This document shows positions 18,984 to 28,396 of a stretch of 64,000 nucleotides of DNA, in pieces (position 1 is the stretch's first letter; each line of letters opens with the position of its first letter). The position numbers and the translations under genes are program-made. Source of the stretch: Actinobacillus capsulatus DSM 19761 (GTDB taxonomy: Bacteria; Pseudomonadota; Gammaproteobacteria; Enterobacterales; Pasteurellaceae); contig NZ_KB893942.1 in assembly GCF_000374285.1 (NCBI RefSeq), forward strand, positions 1 to 64,000. Direction: 5' to 3'. Under the pieces are notes generated by a model that saw only the letters and a list, made by a program, of their open reading frames with translations, ran no database searches and was not told where the DNA came from.

Positions 18984-21848
18984 TTAAAGATTTTCAATCG
19001 CTTGATATTGCTGCTGCAATTTCGCGAGTCCGCTTTGGTACTCTTGCATTTTTTCACGTTCTTTGGCGATCACTGCCTCTGGGGCTTTGGCAACAAAGGC
19101 TTCATTGCTGAGTTTGTTTTCAATGCGAGCCACTTCGCCATTGAGTTTTTCGATCTCTTTGGTTAAGCGCGCTAGCTCTGCCTCTTTGTTGATAAAGCCT
19201 GCCATTGGGATCAAGATCTCGCCATTTGCCACCAATTTCGCCACCGATAGCGGTGCGTTTTCGCCATTTTCAAGCACTTTTACGCTATCCAATTTCGCCA
19301 TTGATTTGAGCAAGACTTCGTTCGCATTCAAAATCGCGACTTCTTCCGCAGAGAAATTGCGTGCCACTAAATCCAAGCCTTTGCTTGGGGCGATGTTGCT
19401 TTCGGCACGAATGTTACGCACCGCCACAATCACTTCTTTGAGGAAGTTGATTTGATTTTCTGCCACTTCATCAATCGCAAGCGGGTCGAATTGCGGGAAT
19501 TTTTGCAACATAATGGTATCCGCCTCAATGCCAACAAAGCCTTTCACTTTTTGCCAGATTTCTTCGGTGATGAACGGCATTACTGGGTGAATTAAACGCA
19601 GTAATTTCTCCAACACATTCAACAAGGTGCGACTTGCCCCACGGCGTTGGGCATCCGTGCCTTTGAAGAAGATCGGTTTGGTGAGTTCTAAATACCAGTC
19701 GCAGAATTGATCCCAAGTAAATTCATAGATCGCATTGGCCATTAAGTCGAAACGGTATTGCGAAAGTGCGGTGCGGAAGGTTTCCACCGTGCGGTTGAAT
19801 TGGCTTTCGATCCAACGATCCGCTAATGAAAATTCGACTTCGCCCTCGCTCAGATCCAATTTTTCGTTGGTAAGCACAAAACGGCTCGCATTCCAGAGCT
19901 TGTTGCAGAAATTGCGGTAGCCCTCTAAGCGTTTCATATCCCAGTTGATGTCGCGGCCGTTGCTCGCTAAGGCGGCCAAGGTGAAACGCAAGGCGTCCGT
20001 GCCGTGAGCCGCAATCCCTTCTGGGAACTGCTTAGCAGTTGATTTGGCGATTTTTTCCGCGAGTTGCGGTTGCATCATATTGCCCGTGCGTTTTTCGAGC
20101 AGATCATCAAGGCTAATGCCGTCAATCATATCGATTGGGTCAAGCACGTTCCCTTTCGATTTCGACATTTTTTGACCCTGTTCATCACGGATCAAGCCCG
20201 TGACATACACGGTTTTGAACGGCACTTGCGGTTTGCCGTTTTCGTCTTTGACGAAGTGCATTGTGAACATAATCATTCGGGCGACCCAGAAGAAAATGAT
20301 GTCAAAGCCCGTGATGAGCACGTCCGTTGGGTGGAACATTTTGAGTTCTTTGGTCTGCGCTGGCCAGCCGAGGGTTGAGAACGTCCACAAGCCCGATGAG
20401 AACCAAGTGTCTAGCACGTCTTCGTCTTGTACAAGCGGTAGGTTTTCCGCCAAATTATACTTCTGACGTACTTCTTCTTCCGAGCGAGCCACATACACAT
20501 TGCCCGCCTCGTCATACCACGCTGGAATACGGTGTCCCCACCAGAGTTGGCGAGAAATACACCAGTCTTGAATATCTCTCATCCAAGAGAAATAGAGGTT
20601 TTCATACTGTTTTGGCACGAATTGGATTTCGCCGTCTTCCACCGCTTTCACCGCCACTTCGGCAAGCGGTTTGACGCTCACATACCATTGGTCGGTGAGC
20701 ATTGGCTCAATCGGCACGCCACCACGGTCGCCGTAAGGCACTTTTAAATCGTGCGGTTTGATTTCGTCTAATAAGCCCAACGCCTCGAAATCTGCCATCA
20801 CTTTTTTGCGTGCCACGAAACGCTCTAAGCCTTGATAATCGGCTGGAATTTTCGCCTCGTAAGTTGCGAGCGGTTTGCCATCCGTGCCGATTACTTCCGC
20901 CTCAGCACGAATATCGGCATTGAGGGTCATCACATTGACCATTGGTAGGCTATGGCGTTTACCGACTTCATAGTCGTTGAAATCGTGGGCTGGGGTGATT
21001 TTTACCACGCCCGTACCAAATTTACGATCGACATAATCGTCCGCCACAATCGGGATTTCACGGTTGGCAAGCGGTAGGATCACGGTTTTGCCAATCAAAT
21101 CTTGATAACGCTCATCTTCGGGGTGAACCGCCACCGCCGTATCGCCCAGCACGGTTTCAGGACGCGTGGTCGCCACCACCAAATAATCTTTGCCGTCTGC
21201 CGTTTTCGCGCCATTGGCAAGCGGATAGCGGAAATGCCAAAGCGAGCCTTTGCTCTCTTTGTTTTCCACTTCCAGATCGGAAATAGCGGTGTGCAGTTTT
21301 GGATCCCAGTTTACAAGGCGTTTACCACGATAAATCAAGCCCTCTTCGTGCAGGCGAACGAATACCTCTTTCACTGCGTTCGATAAGCCCTCGTCCATTG
21401 TAAAACGCTCACGATCCCAGTCGATTGAGTTCCCTAAACGACGCATTTGCTGGCTGATTGTACCGCCTGAATAGGCTTTCCAATCCCAGATTTTGTTGAT
21501 AAACGCCTCGCGCCCATAATCGTGGCGAGTTTTGCCCTCTTCGGTGGCAATTTTACGCTCCACCACCATTTGGGTTGCGATCCCTGCGTGGTCTGTCCCC
21601 GCTTGCCAGAGGGTATTATTGCCCTCCATACGGTTGAAACGGATCAGCGTATCCATCAAGGTTTGCTGGAATGCGTGCCCCATATGCAAACTCCCCGTCA
21701 CATTTGGCGGAGGAATCGCAATACAGTAACTCGGCACGTCAGGATTCTCAGACGGCTTAAAATAGCCCTGTTCTTCCCAGTGTTTATAAAGTGCTTGTTC
21801 TACCGCAGACGCCTCAAAGCGATCTGCCATTTGGAGGTTTTGGGTCAT
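18984..21848 (-). CDS. valS: Valyl-tRNA synthetase
   Basis: ValS charges tRNA-Val and edits mischarged threonine. The class I signatures are HMGH at residues 55-58 and KMSKSKGN near residue 560; a CP1 editing domain lies between, and a C-terminal coiled-coil arm ends the protein ([25 protein letters not shown]). 954 residues is normal. Codon use differs from the neighbours: many GGG, GAG, ATC and CTG codons where surrounding genes use GGT, GAA, ATT and TTA, hinting that this allele came from a related but different donor. In E. coli holC directly precedes valS; here about 2.5 kb intervenes. Confidence 0.97.
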   Translation of the reverse strand: MTQNLQMADRFEASAVEQALYKHWEEQGYFKPSENPDVPSYCIAIPPPNVTGSLHMGHAFQQTLMDTLIRFNRMEGNNTLWQAGTDHAGIATQMVVERKIATEEGKTRHDYGREAFINKIWDWKAYSGGTISQQMRRLGNSIDWDRERFTMDEGLSNAVKEVFVRLHEEGLIYRGKRLVNWDPKLHTAISDLEVENKESKGSLWHFRYPLANGAKTADGKDYLVVATTRPETVLGDTAVAVHPEDERYQDLIGKTVILPLANREIPIVADDYVDRKFGTGVVKITPAHDFNDYEVGKRHSLPMVNVMTLNADIRAEAEVIGTDGKPLATYEAKIPADYQGLERFVARKKVMADFEALGLLDEIKPHDLKVPYGDRGGVPIEPMLTDQWYVSVKPLAEVAVKAVEDGEIQFVPKQYENLYFSWMRDIQDWCISRQLWWGHRIPAWYDEAGNVYVARSEEEVRQKYNLAENLPLVQDEDVLDTWFSSGLWTFSTLGWPAQTKELKMFHPTDVLITGFDIIFFWVARMIMFTMHFVKDENGKPQVPFKTVYVTGLIRDEQGQKMSKSKGNVLDPIDMIDGISLDDLLEKRTGNMMQPQLAEKIAKSTAKQFPEGIAAHGTDALRFTLAALASNGRDINWDMKRLEGYRNFCNKLWNASRFVLTNEKLDLSEGEVEFSLADRWIESQFNRTVETFRTALSQYRFDLMANAIYEFTWDQFCDWYLELTKPIFFKGTDAQRRGASRTLLNVLEKLLRLIHPVMPFITEEIWQKVKGFVGIEADTIMLQKFPQFDPLAIDEVAENQINFLKEVIVAVRNIRAESNIAPSKGLDLVARNFSAEEVAILNANEVLLKSMAKLDSVKVLENGENAPLSVAKLVANGEILIPMAGFINKEAELARLTKEIEKLNGEVARIENKLSNEAFVAKAPEAVIAKEREKMQEYQSGLAKLQQQYQAIENL

Positions 21849-21862
21849 TGTTTTACTCTTAT

Positions 21863-22339
21863 TTAATATGATAGTTTTTGTTGTACATTACTAATTCTGT
21901 TTCTTAACTCTATACACAAATTAGAATTAACCTGATAACTAGAGTTACAGCTATTATTGTCGTATTTATTTTGCCAATACTTGATTTCCCTTGATATGTT
22001 AGTTTGTCCCTGCATTGCTCTTATCGACTGCTGATTTTCTTTAATTAAATTTTTGATATCTAATATATTTGTATCTAACTTTGATTGTAAATTATTAGTT
22101 ACACTAGTGAGCTCTGATTTTAAAGCATATTTAGAAGTATTGTTTTGCAAATTTTCCAAGTCTTTTTTATATAACTCTAAAGTGTTTTTAACTTCTTGTA
22201 TTGGCGTTATAACCTTTACTCCTGATGATTGTGAGAAATTATCTAGCCAATTTTTAGGTTCGATTAAACCAAAGTGAGAGCATAATAAAAAAATTAATGC
22301 TGCAGAATTAAAGTAAGATAAAAGAGATGGTTTATTCAT
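21863..22339 (-). CDS. Unknown membrane-anchored coiled-coil protein
   Basis: The 158-residue protein starts with one hydrophobic segment (about residues 9-24, [16 protein letters not shown]), followed by a soluble part with a predicted coiled coil (about 45-115, [19 protein letters not shown] and on). Two cysteines near the C-terminus (NNSCNSSY and NLCIEL) could pair in the periplasm. The gene is AT-rich compared with valS, only 14 bp downstream of it. A GGAGAA site precedes the start. A hairpin-rich repeat lies just upstream. I do not recognise the family. Confidence 0.6.
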   Translation of the reverse strand: MNKPSLLSYFNSAALIFLLCSHFGLIEPKNWLDNFSQSSGVKVITPIQEVKNTLELYKKDLENLQNNTSKYALKSELTSVTNNLQSKLDTNILDIKNLIKENQQSIRAMQGQTNISREIKYWQNKYDNNSCNSSYQVNSNLCIELRNRISNVQQKLSY

Positions 22340-22390
22340 ATAATTCTCCGATAGTACTCATCAGGAGACGAGCGTTAGCATTTGGAATTG

Positions 22391-22555
22391 CAAATTTTTG
22401 CAGAAATCCAACCGCTCGTAATCCACGCACGGCAAGCCGTACGAGGTTACTATCAGCCTTCGGCTGAGTGAGCTACTCTGTAGCTCCTTATTTTTCTAAT
22501 TTTCAGCCCCAGTGGGCAGAATTATGCATAACCTAGTACGGCTTTGCCGTGCTAG
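22391..22555. repeat. Hairpin-rich intergenic repeat, copy A
   Basis: This stretch aligns over about 130 bp with 23309-23446. It contains TCAGCC-TTC-GGCTGA, GAGCTAC-TCT-GTAGCTC and ACGGC-AA-GCCGT stems. Its outer ends are imperfect inverted repeats: ACGGCAAGCCGTACGAGGTTA on the left against TAACCTAGTACGGCTTTGCC on the right, so the whole unit could fold back. The right end overlaps the last codons of the zeta-like gene. Confidence 0.6.
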
Positions 22556-23129
22556 GGATTTCCTGGGCTATTTTGACTTCCTTATACCACTTCGGCACTT
22601 CATCAATAAACTGCGTTAATTCGTTTTCACTAATATGAAAAACTAAATTTGGTTGTTCGCCTGAATTATCGTAAATAAATACTTCATCGCAAAGCGGTAA
22701 GATTTTGGTTAAATTTTGCAAACTGATGTCGTAGCGGTTACGAATAGTTTGCTCATCAATAAAATGTCCACCCGCTTTTACTCTTGCTTGAACTCGCTTT
22801 ACGTTAATATCAGGATCATTAACACCGATATAATTTAACCGAAGAAAAAAGCCGTTTTCTTTGGCTTTTTTTATCCGCTGTAAAATGGAATTGCCCGATA
22901 AGGTCGATTCCATTGAAAACGGAATTTGATGTTTAATCGCAAAATTAAATAATTCAATCGCCTTTCTGCCTGCGATACTATCTACCAAACGAGGATTTTC
23001 AGGGTTAATTTGCATTGCGATATGATCGGAATCGATCACAATTTGCACCGTATCTTTATTAAACCCTCGTAAAGTGGTTTTGCCCGCCCCGTTTGTACCG
23101 CAATAGAAAATCGCTAAATTATTTTGCAT
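22533..23129 (-). CDS. Zeta-toxin-like P-loop kinase (COG4185-type)
   Basis: The 198-residue protein has a Walker A loop GTNGAGKT at 11-18, DSDHIA near 33, ESTLSG, RVKAGGH and IRNRYDISLQNL, in the order seen in zeta-like kinases of the COG4185 group. True zeta toxins phosphorylate UDP-GlcNAc and are held by a small epsilon antitoxin. The last residues (STAKPY) are encoded by the arm of an intergenic repeat, so the original C-terminus may have been replaced. Its start overlaps a 56-residue upstream ORF by 11 bp, typical of a two-gene toxin-antitoxin operon. Toxicity is inferred, not shown. Confidence 0.75.
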   Translation of the reverse strand: MQNNLAIFYCGTNGAGKTTLRGFNKDTVQIVIDSDHIAMQINPENPRLVDSIAGRKAIELFNFAIKHQIPFSMESTLSGNSILQRIKKAKENGFFLRLNYIGVNDPDINVKRVQARVKAGGHFIDEQTIRNRYDISLQNLTKILPLCDEVFIYDNSGEQPNLVFHISENELTQFIDEVPKWYKEVKIAQEIPSTAKPY

Positions 23130-23289
23130 ATTTAATTACTTTTTCCGTACCGTCTGGATAATGCTCAACGATATTCCCATTCGGTCGCATAAAGGTCAAC
23201 ACTTCACGCTTTTTCTTGTCGTCCATCCACGCTTTAAATAAAAGGTGTAGCTGGCGTTGCTGTTCTCTAATTTGTTCAATTTTGGTCAT
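23119..23289 (-). CDS. 56-residue protein overlapping the zeta-like gene, candidate antitoxin
   Basis: The frame runs MTKIEQIREQQRQLHLLFKA to a C-terminal HYPDGTEKVIKYAK. A GGAGA ribosome-binding site precedes the ATG at 23289. The stop lies 11 bp inside the downstream kinase ORF, so the two are translationally coupled. The first half should be helical and charged; the second half (LTFMRPNGNIVEHYPDGT) looks like a beta hairpin. Size and position fit an antitoxin. I cannot name a family from sequence alone. Confidence 0.65.
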   Translation of the reverse strand: MTKIEQIREQQRQLHLLFKAWMDDKKKREVLTFMRPNGNIVEHYPDGTEKVIKYAK

Positions 23290-23308
23290 TTTCTTTCTCC
23301 AAAATTTG

Positions 23309-23446
23309 TAGATTTTTACGGAAATTTAACCGCTTGTATCCCACATACAGTAAGCCTTACGTGGCTAGGATCAGCCTTTGGCTGAGTGATCCACGCTGTT
23401 GCTCGGTATTTTTCTAACTTCCAGCCCTAGCTAGGCATCGGAATTA
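23309..23446. repeat. Hairpin-rich intergenic repeat, copy B
   Basis: It matches copy A in order and spacing, from a degenerate uptake sequence (ACCGCTTGT) through TCAGCC-TTT-GGCTGA to TATTTTTCTAACTTCCAGCC. The stem GTAAG-C-CTTAC replaces ACGGC-AA-GCCGT of copy A. It lies just upstream of the candidate antitoxin. Confidence 0.6.
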
Positions 23447-23466
23447 CCTTAATTTTTAGCGTATTC

Positions 23467-23931
23467 TTAGTTTGCTGGTGTTTGATGGCATTTTTTTAAT
23501 TTAAACACGTGTTGGAATTCCGGATCTTGAGCTTTCTCGTAGAATGCGTGGAATTTTCGGATTTCATCTTCTAAGTTAACCGTACGAATAATTTGTTCTT
23601 GGATATAATCGTGTTTGTTACGGTTTGCTTCTAAATAGCAGGTGATGGTTACTGTTTCGAATTCAACTTGTGCGGTGAGTTGTAAATCTTTATAAGGGAT
23701 GCGTAGCGCATGGAAGTTGTCTTGTACATACAGTCTTAGATGTTTGCTAAGTTGTTCATTAAAAAAGTTGAAGAATTTATAGTTATTGACATATTCGTAA
23801 TAATCTATGTCAAAGATATTTTCACAGCTAAAGCGAAAATACATCATTTCCCTATCAATTTGGCGATATACATAATATGCCGCACTCAATAATAAAATGA
23901 TGAGAATAAGGTAATAAAGATTGTCCATCAT
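23467..23931 (-). CDS. Unknown protein with one N-terminal membrane helix
   Basis: The protein begins with a single membrane segment (NLYYLILIILLLSAAYYVY), followed by about 130 residues rich in Tyr, Phe and charged residues that look like a globular cytoplasmic or periplasmic domain. The start is uncertain: in-frame ATGs lie at 23952, 23931 and 23928; 23931 is preferred because a GGAAA lies about 9 bp before it. It starts close to the stop of elaA, so the two are probably co-transcribed. No family recognised. Confidence 0.6.
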   Translation of the reverse strand: MMDNLYYLILIILLLSAAYYVYRQIDREMMYFRFSCENIFDIDYYEYVNNYKFFNFFNEQLSKHLRLYVQDNFHALRIPYKDLQLTAQVEFETVTITCYLEANRNKHDYIQEQIIRTVNLEDEIRKFHAFYEKAQDPEFQHVFKLKKCHQTPAN

Positions 23932-23955
23932 CAATGTTTTCCATACATACAATTG

Positions 23956-24390
23956 TTAACGAGTTAACGCCATATCCAAATGCGGGATGTTATCTTCCAA
24001 ATAAACATCGGAAATCGCACTAAAGCCAAGGGATTGATAAAACTGTGCTAAGTGAGATTGTGCTTGGATATATATAGTGTGCTGCGGCCAAGTTTGTGCA
24101 GCGTAAGCAATTGCCGTTTGCATTAATTCACGAGCTAAGCCTGAGCCTCGAGCCTCAATTGCAACCAGCACTCGACCGATATGTACGCCATCTTCTTGCA
24201 GGAAGATACGGCAATAAGCGGTCAAATTCTGTTGTTTTTTTGCGAAATGGTGATAAGCAATAAGATCTTTATCATCCACTTCTTGATAGGGGCAATCTTG
24301 TTCAACCACAAAAACGGCAGTGCGTAATTTGTAGATTTCAAATACTTCCGTGGTGGAAAGTTGTTCGAACGATTTGGTTTGCCACTTCAT
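23956..24390 (-). CDS. elaA: GNAT-family N-acetyltransferase ElaA
   Basis: This is a 144-residue GNAT acyltransferase of the ElaA group. Landmarks are LRTAVFVVEQDCPYQEVDDKD near the N-terminus (typical of ElaA), the acetyl-CoA-binding stretch IGRVLVAIEARGSGLARELM and a C-terminal FYQSLGF. The substrate is unknown. It lies 16 bp downstream of holC and directly upstream of the membrane protein, probably in one operon. Confidence 0.9.
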   Translation of the reverse strand: MKWQTKSFEQLSTTEVFEIYKLRTAVFVVEQDCPYQEVDDKDLIAYHHFAKKQQNLTAYCRIFLQEDGVHIGRVLVAIEARGSGLARELMQTAIAYAAQTWPQHTIYIQAQSHLAQFYQSLGFSAISDVYLEDNIPHLDMALTR

Positions 24391-24406
24391 ATTCGTCTAT
24401 ACCGTT

Positions 24407-24844
24407 CTATGCTTGTACCGTTTCAAGTTGCCAGCCAAGTTGGCGATATTGTTTATAACGTTCGCGCGCTTGCGCTTTTTCCGTTTCATCCGCCGGTACG
24501 AAATCAATAATTTGATTAAAGCTATTAATAAAGTCCGGTAGATTTTTTTGGAGCGAAATAAGCAAATCACGACGCTGTGCATTACGTTTGCCGAGCCATG
24601 ATATTTCTATCGGTGTGGCATATTGGGTAACTTCGCCAGAAAGATTATGCGGTACAAAAGAATCAGGATCTCTCGCCCATAACGCTTCATCAATTTTTAG
24701 GGCTTGTTGTTCGGTTTCGCAGGCGATCAGAACTCGTTTGCCGAGTTTCCAAGCCTGAGCGCTTAATTCACAAGCCATTGCTTCGGCAGCGCTGAGATCT
24801 TCAGAAGACGCTTGGCTCAGTAAATAAAATTTAACTTGTTTCAC
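24407..24844 (-). CDS. holC: DNA polymerase III chi subunit
   Basis: HolC (chi) links the clamp loader to single-strand binding protein at the replication fork. The 145-residue length and motifs (KVKFYLL at the start, GKRVLIACET, EALWARDPDSFVPHNL, W-rich tail) fit the family. In many gamma-proteobacteria pepA-holC-valS are consecutive; here holC opens a minus-strand run towards valS, with accessory genes between them. Confidence 0.93.
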   Translation of the reverse strand: MKQVKFYLLSQASSEDLSAAEAMACELSAQAWKLGKRVLIACETEQQALKIDEALWARDPDSFVPHNLSGEVTQYATPIEISWLGKRNAQRRDLLISLQKNLPDFINSFNQIIDFVPADETEKAQARERYKQYRQLGWQLETVQA

Positions 24845-24918
24845 CTAACTGCCCTAATAAAATAATCAAGAATATAAAGGGGATTAATTCTAGCCGAAAA
24901 TGCGGAAAATTTGAAATG

Positions 24919-24965
24919 TAAGCGGTTAAATTTGCAATATTTTTTGCAAATTTAACCGCTTGTTG
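24919..24965. terminator. Inverted uptake-sequence pair upstream of holC and kbp
   Basis: AAGCGGTTAAATTTGCAA is matched by TTGCAAATTTAACCGCTT, an 18-bp stem. It lies between the divergent holC and kbp genes, where a terminator is not expected, so here it may mainly serve as a DNA-uptake site. Confidence 0.6.
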
Positions 24966-25142
24966 TTTGAATTTAGTGAAATCTATCTAAAATGAGGTTT
25001 GTGTTAAGCGCATATTTGTAATGCTTTGCCTATTGAACTAATCTTGCTCTTAAGGTTCTAATTCAGTGATCCGGCTATTTCAATCACCTTATAATGGTGT
25101 AAAATATAGTCTCCCTTAAACCTAACTTTAGAGGACTTTACC

Positions 25143-25586
25143 ATGGGTTTATTTGATTTTGCAGCGAATATCGGCAAAAAACTTTTTAATAAAGAAGAAG
25201 AGGCGTCACAAGCCGTAACGGAACATTTGAACGAAGACAATCCGGGCGTTGAAAATGTACAAGTAACCGTTGAAAACGGTGTGGCAAATTTAAGCGGTGT
25301 GGCGGCAACAGCTGCTGCGGTAGAAAAAGCGGTATTAATGGCGGGTAACATTGAAGGTATTTCAGAAGTGAAAATCGACGGTGTTCAAATTGCTAACGGC
25401 GAAGCGCTTGCAGGTGATGACGAATTTTATGTGATTCAAAAAGGCGATACTTTATGGGAAATTGCAACCAAAGCTTACGGTAACGGTGCAAAATATAAAG
25501 CGATCGTTGAAGCGAATAAAGAAGTGATCAAAGACGAGAACAAAATCTTCCCAGGTCAAAAAATTCGTATTCCAAAAAGCTTATAA
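25143..25586 (+). CDS. kbp: BON and LysM domain protein (Kbp/YgaU-like potassium-binding protein)
   Basis: The 147-residue protein has a BON domain (about 25-90, ENVQVTVENGVANLSGVAAT) and a C-terminal LysM domain (about 97-145, FYVIQKGDTLWEIATKAYG). E. coli YgaU/Kbp has the same order and length and is a cytoplasmic K+-binding protein. There is no signal peptide, consistent with that and against a cell-wall role. The upstream region has a TATAAT at 25090-25095 as a possible -10 element. It is a single gene. Confidence 0.9.
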   Translation: MGLFDFAANIGKKLFNKEEEASQAVTEHLNEDNPGVENVQVTVENGVANLSGVAATAAAVEKAVLMAGNIEGISEVKIDGVQIANGEALAGDDEFYVIQKGDTLWEIATKAYGNGAKYKAIVEANKEVIKDENKIFPGQKIRIPKSL

Positions 25587-25794
25587 TTTTTTAGGAAAGA
25601 AGGCGTAACCTAACGCTATTGCAAAAAATCAGTAAAATCACACCGCTTGTTCGGTAAATTTTGCTGATTTTTTTCATTTCTGCGCCATCATTTGGCGATG
25701 TTCTGCGCAATATTCCTCGACAGCCCATTGACATAACGTTACAATGAATGTCTATTTCTGTATCTTTTATATACCCACAACTTGAGGTTTAAGA

Positions 25795-27096
25795 ATGTCA
25801 ATTTCTATTGAAACTTTAGAAGGCTTACAACGCCGTGTAACTATTACTGTAGCTGCAGATAAAATTGAAGCGGCTTATAGAGAACAATTAAAAGGCTATG
25901 CGAAAAATGCTCGTGTAGATGGTTTCCGTAAAGGTAAAGTACCACACGCAATTATCGAACAACGTTTCGGTTTAGCGGCTCGCCAAGATGTATTGTCTGA
26001 TGAAATGCAACGTGCTTTCTTTGATGCAGTAATCGCTGAGAAAATCAACCTTGCAGGTCGTCCTACATTTACTCCGAACAACTACCAACCGGGTCAAGAA
26101 TTCAGCTTCACTGCAACTTTTGAAGTATTCCCAGAAGTTGAATTAAAAGGCTTAGAAAACATCGAAGTTGAAAAACCGGTTGTAGAAATCACAGAAGCTG
26201 ATTTAGACAAAATGGTCGATGTGTTACGTAAACAACAAGCAACTTGGGCTGAATCACAAGAGGTTGCACAAGCAGAAGACCGTGTTGTGATCGATTTCGT
26301 AGGTTCTGTTGACGGTGAAGAATTCGAAGGCGGTAAAGCGACAGACTTTACTTTAGCAATGGGTCAAGGTCGTATGATCCCTGGTTTCGAAGAAGGTATC
26401 GTTGGTCACAAAGCTGGCGAACAATTTGATATCGATGTAACTTTCCCTGAAGAATACCATGCTGAAAACTTAAAAGGTAAAGCAGCGAAATTTGCAATCA
26501 CCCTTAAGAAAGTAGAAAACATCGTATTACCTGAATTAACAGAAGAATTCGTGAAAAAATTTGGTTCAGCAAAAACTGTAGAAGATTTACGTGCAGAAAT
26601 TAAGAAAAATATGCAACGTGAACTTAAAAATGCGGTAACTGCACGTGTTAAAAACCAAGTAATTAACGGTTTAATCGCACAAAACGAAATTGAAGTGCCA
26701 GCTGCAGCAGTAGCGGAAGAAGTTGATGTATTACGTCGTCAAGCGGTTCAACGTTTCGGTGGTAAATCGGAAATGGCTGCACAATTACCGGCAGAATTAT
26801 TCGAAGCGGATGCAAAACGTCGTGTTCAAGTAGGTTTATTACTTTCAACTGTAATTGGTACTAATGAATTAAAAGTTGATGAAAAACGTGTTGAAGAAAC
26901 GATCGCAGAAATCGCTTCAGCTTACGAACAACCGGCAGAAGTTGTTGCTCACTACGCGAAAAACCGTCAATTAACCGAAAATATCCGTAACGTGGTATTA
27001 GAAGAACAAGCGGTTGAAGCAGTACTTGCAAAAGCGAAAGTAACTGAAAAAGCAACCTCTTTTGATGAAGTAATGGCTCAACAAGCTCAGGGCTAA
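25795..27096 (+). CDS. tig: Trigger factor
   Basis: Trigger factor is the ribosome-bound chaperone that receives nascent chains. The ribosome-docking signature GFRKGK is at residues 43-48 in the N-terminal domain, the FKBP-like isomerase domain lies at about 160-245, and the rest forms the C-terminal chaperone arms. 433 residues is full length. Codon use is strongly biased to GGT, CGT and TTA, as expected of a highly expressed gene. clpP-clpX, which often follow tig, are not present. Confidence 0.97.
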   Translation: MSISIETLEGLQRRVTITVAADKIEAAYREQLKGYAKNARVDGFRKGKVPHAIIEQRFGLAARQDVLSDEMQRAFFDAVIAEKINLAGRPTFTPNNYQPGQEFSFTATFEVFPEVELKGLENIEVEKPVVEITEADLDKMVDVLRKQQATWAESQEVAQAEDRVVIDFVGSVDGEEFEGGKATDFTLAMGQGRMIPGFEEGIVGHKAGEQFDIDVTFPEEYHAENLKGKAAKFAITLKKVENIVLPELTEEFVKKFGSAKTVEDLRAEIKKNMQRELKNAVTARVKNQVINGLIAQNEIEVPAAAVAEEVDVLRRQAVQRFGGKSEMAAQLPAELFEADAKRRVQVGLLLSTVIGTNELKVDEKRVEETIAEIASAYEQPAEVVAHYAKNRQLTENIRNVVLEEQAVEAVLAKAKVTEKATSFDEVMAQQAQG

Positions 27097-27106
27097 TTCT
27101 CACATA

Positions 27107-27134
27107 CAAAGCTCTCCATTCTGGAGGGCTTTTA
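27107..27134 (+). terminator. Terminator of tig
   Basis: AAAGCTCTCC-ATTCT-GGAGGGCTTTT, an imperfect stem followed by T residues. Confidence 0.75.
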
Positions 27135-27146
27135 ATTAGCATTTTA

Positions 27147-27206
27147 TAAGCGGTTGATTTTAGGAAAAAATTTGCAAAAATTTCTCTAAAAGTAACCGCT
27201 TTTATT
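27147..27206. repeat. Inverted uptake-sequence pair
   Basis: AAGCGGTTGATTTTAGG faces CTAAAAGTAACCGCTTTT about 30 bp on, with a TTTGCAAAAA core. It follows the tig terminator. Confidence 0.65.
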
Positions 27207-27228
27207 TTAACCAAAAGAGAGTTTAGTC

Positions 27229-27678
27229 ATGGATTTAACCTTTACTCAACAGCTTCAACAATTTGTTAGCGCCCATCCAATTCTTGTGTTTGCGTGGGTT
27301 GCGGTATTTGTTGCGGTGTTATTTAGCCTTTATAAAGGCGCTACCAGTAAATTTAAAACAATCGAAAATGCACAAGCGACACAACTTGTGAACAAAGAAG
27401 AGGGGGTATTCCTCGATTTACGTTCAGAAGATGAGTTCCGCTCAGGTCATATCGTAGATAGTCACCATATTCTGCCAAGCGAAATCAAGGCGAATAATGT
27501 TCATCCGATTGAAAAATATAAAGATCGTCCGGTCATTCTAGTGGATAGCAATGGTTTTTCGGCTGGATCAAGCGCAGATTTACTTGCAAAACAAGGTTTT
27601 AGCAAAGTATATGTGCTAAAAGAAGGTATTTTAGGCTGGCGTTCGGCAAACCTTCCAACTGTTAAAAAACATAAATAA
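27229..27678 (+). CDS. yibN: Membrane-anchored rhodanese-like protein YibN
   Basis: One membrane helix (about 17-36) is followed by a rhodanese fold (LDLRSEDEFRSGHIVDSHHI, then ILVDSNGFSAGSSADLL, then VLKEGILGW). The loop that normally carries the catalytic cysteine has none, and the whole protein contains no cysteine, so it cannot be a sulfurtransferase. The gene lies 22 bp before secB, the same order as in E. coli. Confidence 0.9.
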   Translation: MDLTFTQQLQQFVSAHPILVFAWVAVFVAVLFSLYKGATSKFKTIENAQATQLVNKEEGVFLDLRSEDEFRSGHIVDSHHILPSEIKANNVHPIEKYKDRPVILVDSNGFSAGSSADLLAKQGFSKVYVLKEGILGWRSANLPTVKKHK

Positions 27679-27700
27679 TTTAGTTAATTAAGGAAATATT

Positions 27701-28198
27701 ATGGCTGAAGAAAATCAAGTTGCTGCTCAAGAAGAACAGCTTCCATTTGAACTCCAAATTCAACGTATTTATATCAAAGACGTTTCGTTTGAAGCACCAA
27801 ATTTACCCACCATTTTTCATCAAGAGTGGAAACCGCAGTTAGGCTTCGAACTTGATACTGAAACTAAACAATTAGATGAAGATCTTTATGAAGTGGTATT
27901 ACATATTAATGTTTCAACAACATTAGAAGATAGTGGTGATACTGCATTTATTTGTGAAGTAAAACAAGCGGGTGTCTTCACGATCAAAGGTTTAGAAGGT
28001 ATTCAATTAGCACACTGTTTAGCGTCACAATGCCCAAATGTACTTTATCCTTATGCACGCGAGTTAATCGCTAGCTTAGTAAATCGTGGTACATTCCCAG
28101 CATTGAACTTATCTCCGGTAAACTTTGATGCACTATTTATGGACTACTTACAGCGTCAAGAAGCAGAACAAAATGCAGAAGCGCCGGCAGTAAACTAA
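27701..28198 (+). CDS. secB: Protein-export chaperone SecB
   Basis: SecB is a tetrameric chaperone that keeps preproteins unfolded and hands them to SecA. The 165-residue protein contains the family stretches [17 protein letters not shown], the mid-protein ISTTLE-like strand and the C-terminal [15 protein letters not shown]. An AAGGAAA site precedes the ATG. It is in an apparent operon with yibN; gpsA and cysE follow after a terminator. Confidence 0.97.
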   Translation: MAEENQVAAQEEQLPFELQIQRIYIKDVSFEAPNLPTIFHQEWKPQLGFELDTETKQLDEDLYEVVLHINVSTTLEDSGDTAFICEVKQAGVFTIKGLEGIQLAHCLASQCPNVLYPYARELIASLVNRGTFPALNLSPVNFDALFMDYLQRQEAEQNAEAPAVN

Positions 28199-28206
28199 TC
28201 TTTTTT

Positions 28207-28235
28207 AAAGGTATGCACTTTGGCATACCTTTTTC
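28207..28235 (+). terminator. Terminator of yibN-secB
   Basis: AAAGGTATGC-ACTTTG-GCATACCTTTTTC: a strong stem with a T tail. Confidence 0.85.
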
Positions 28236-28396
28236 TTTTTTCAGCCTTTAATTATCGTTCTAACAACGTAAAGCTTTGTATGGTCTAAATCGGCGGAATT
28301 GACGGATTTACATCAAATGATATATTGAGCTTTTCTATTTAATCAGCCTATGCTGATGCTAATCTTTAAATACTCCATCGCATAAGGATAATATTA

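Noticed and set aside
19063-21866. Plus-strand ORFs of 60-130 residues opposite valS
   Set aside because: These are shadows of valS, enlarged by its higher GC content; none has family resemblance.
21863-24390. The holC-valS island as an integrated prophage or ICE
   Set aside because: No integrase, phage structural or conjugation genes, and no att-like direct repeats other than the hairpin repeats.
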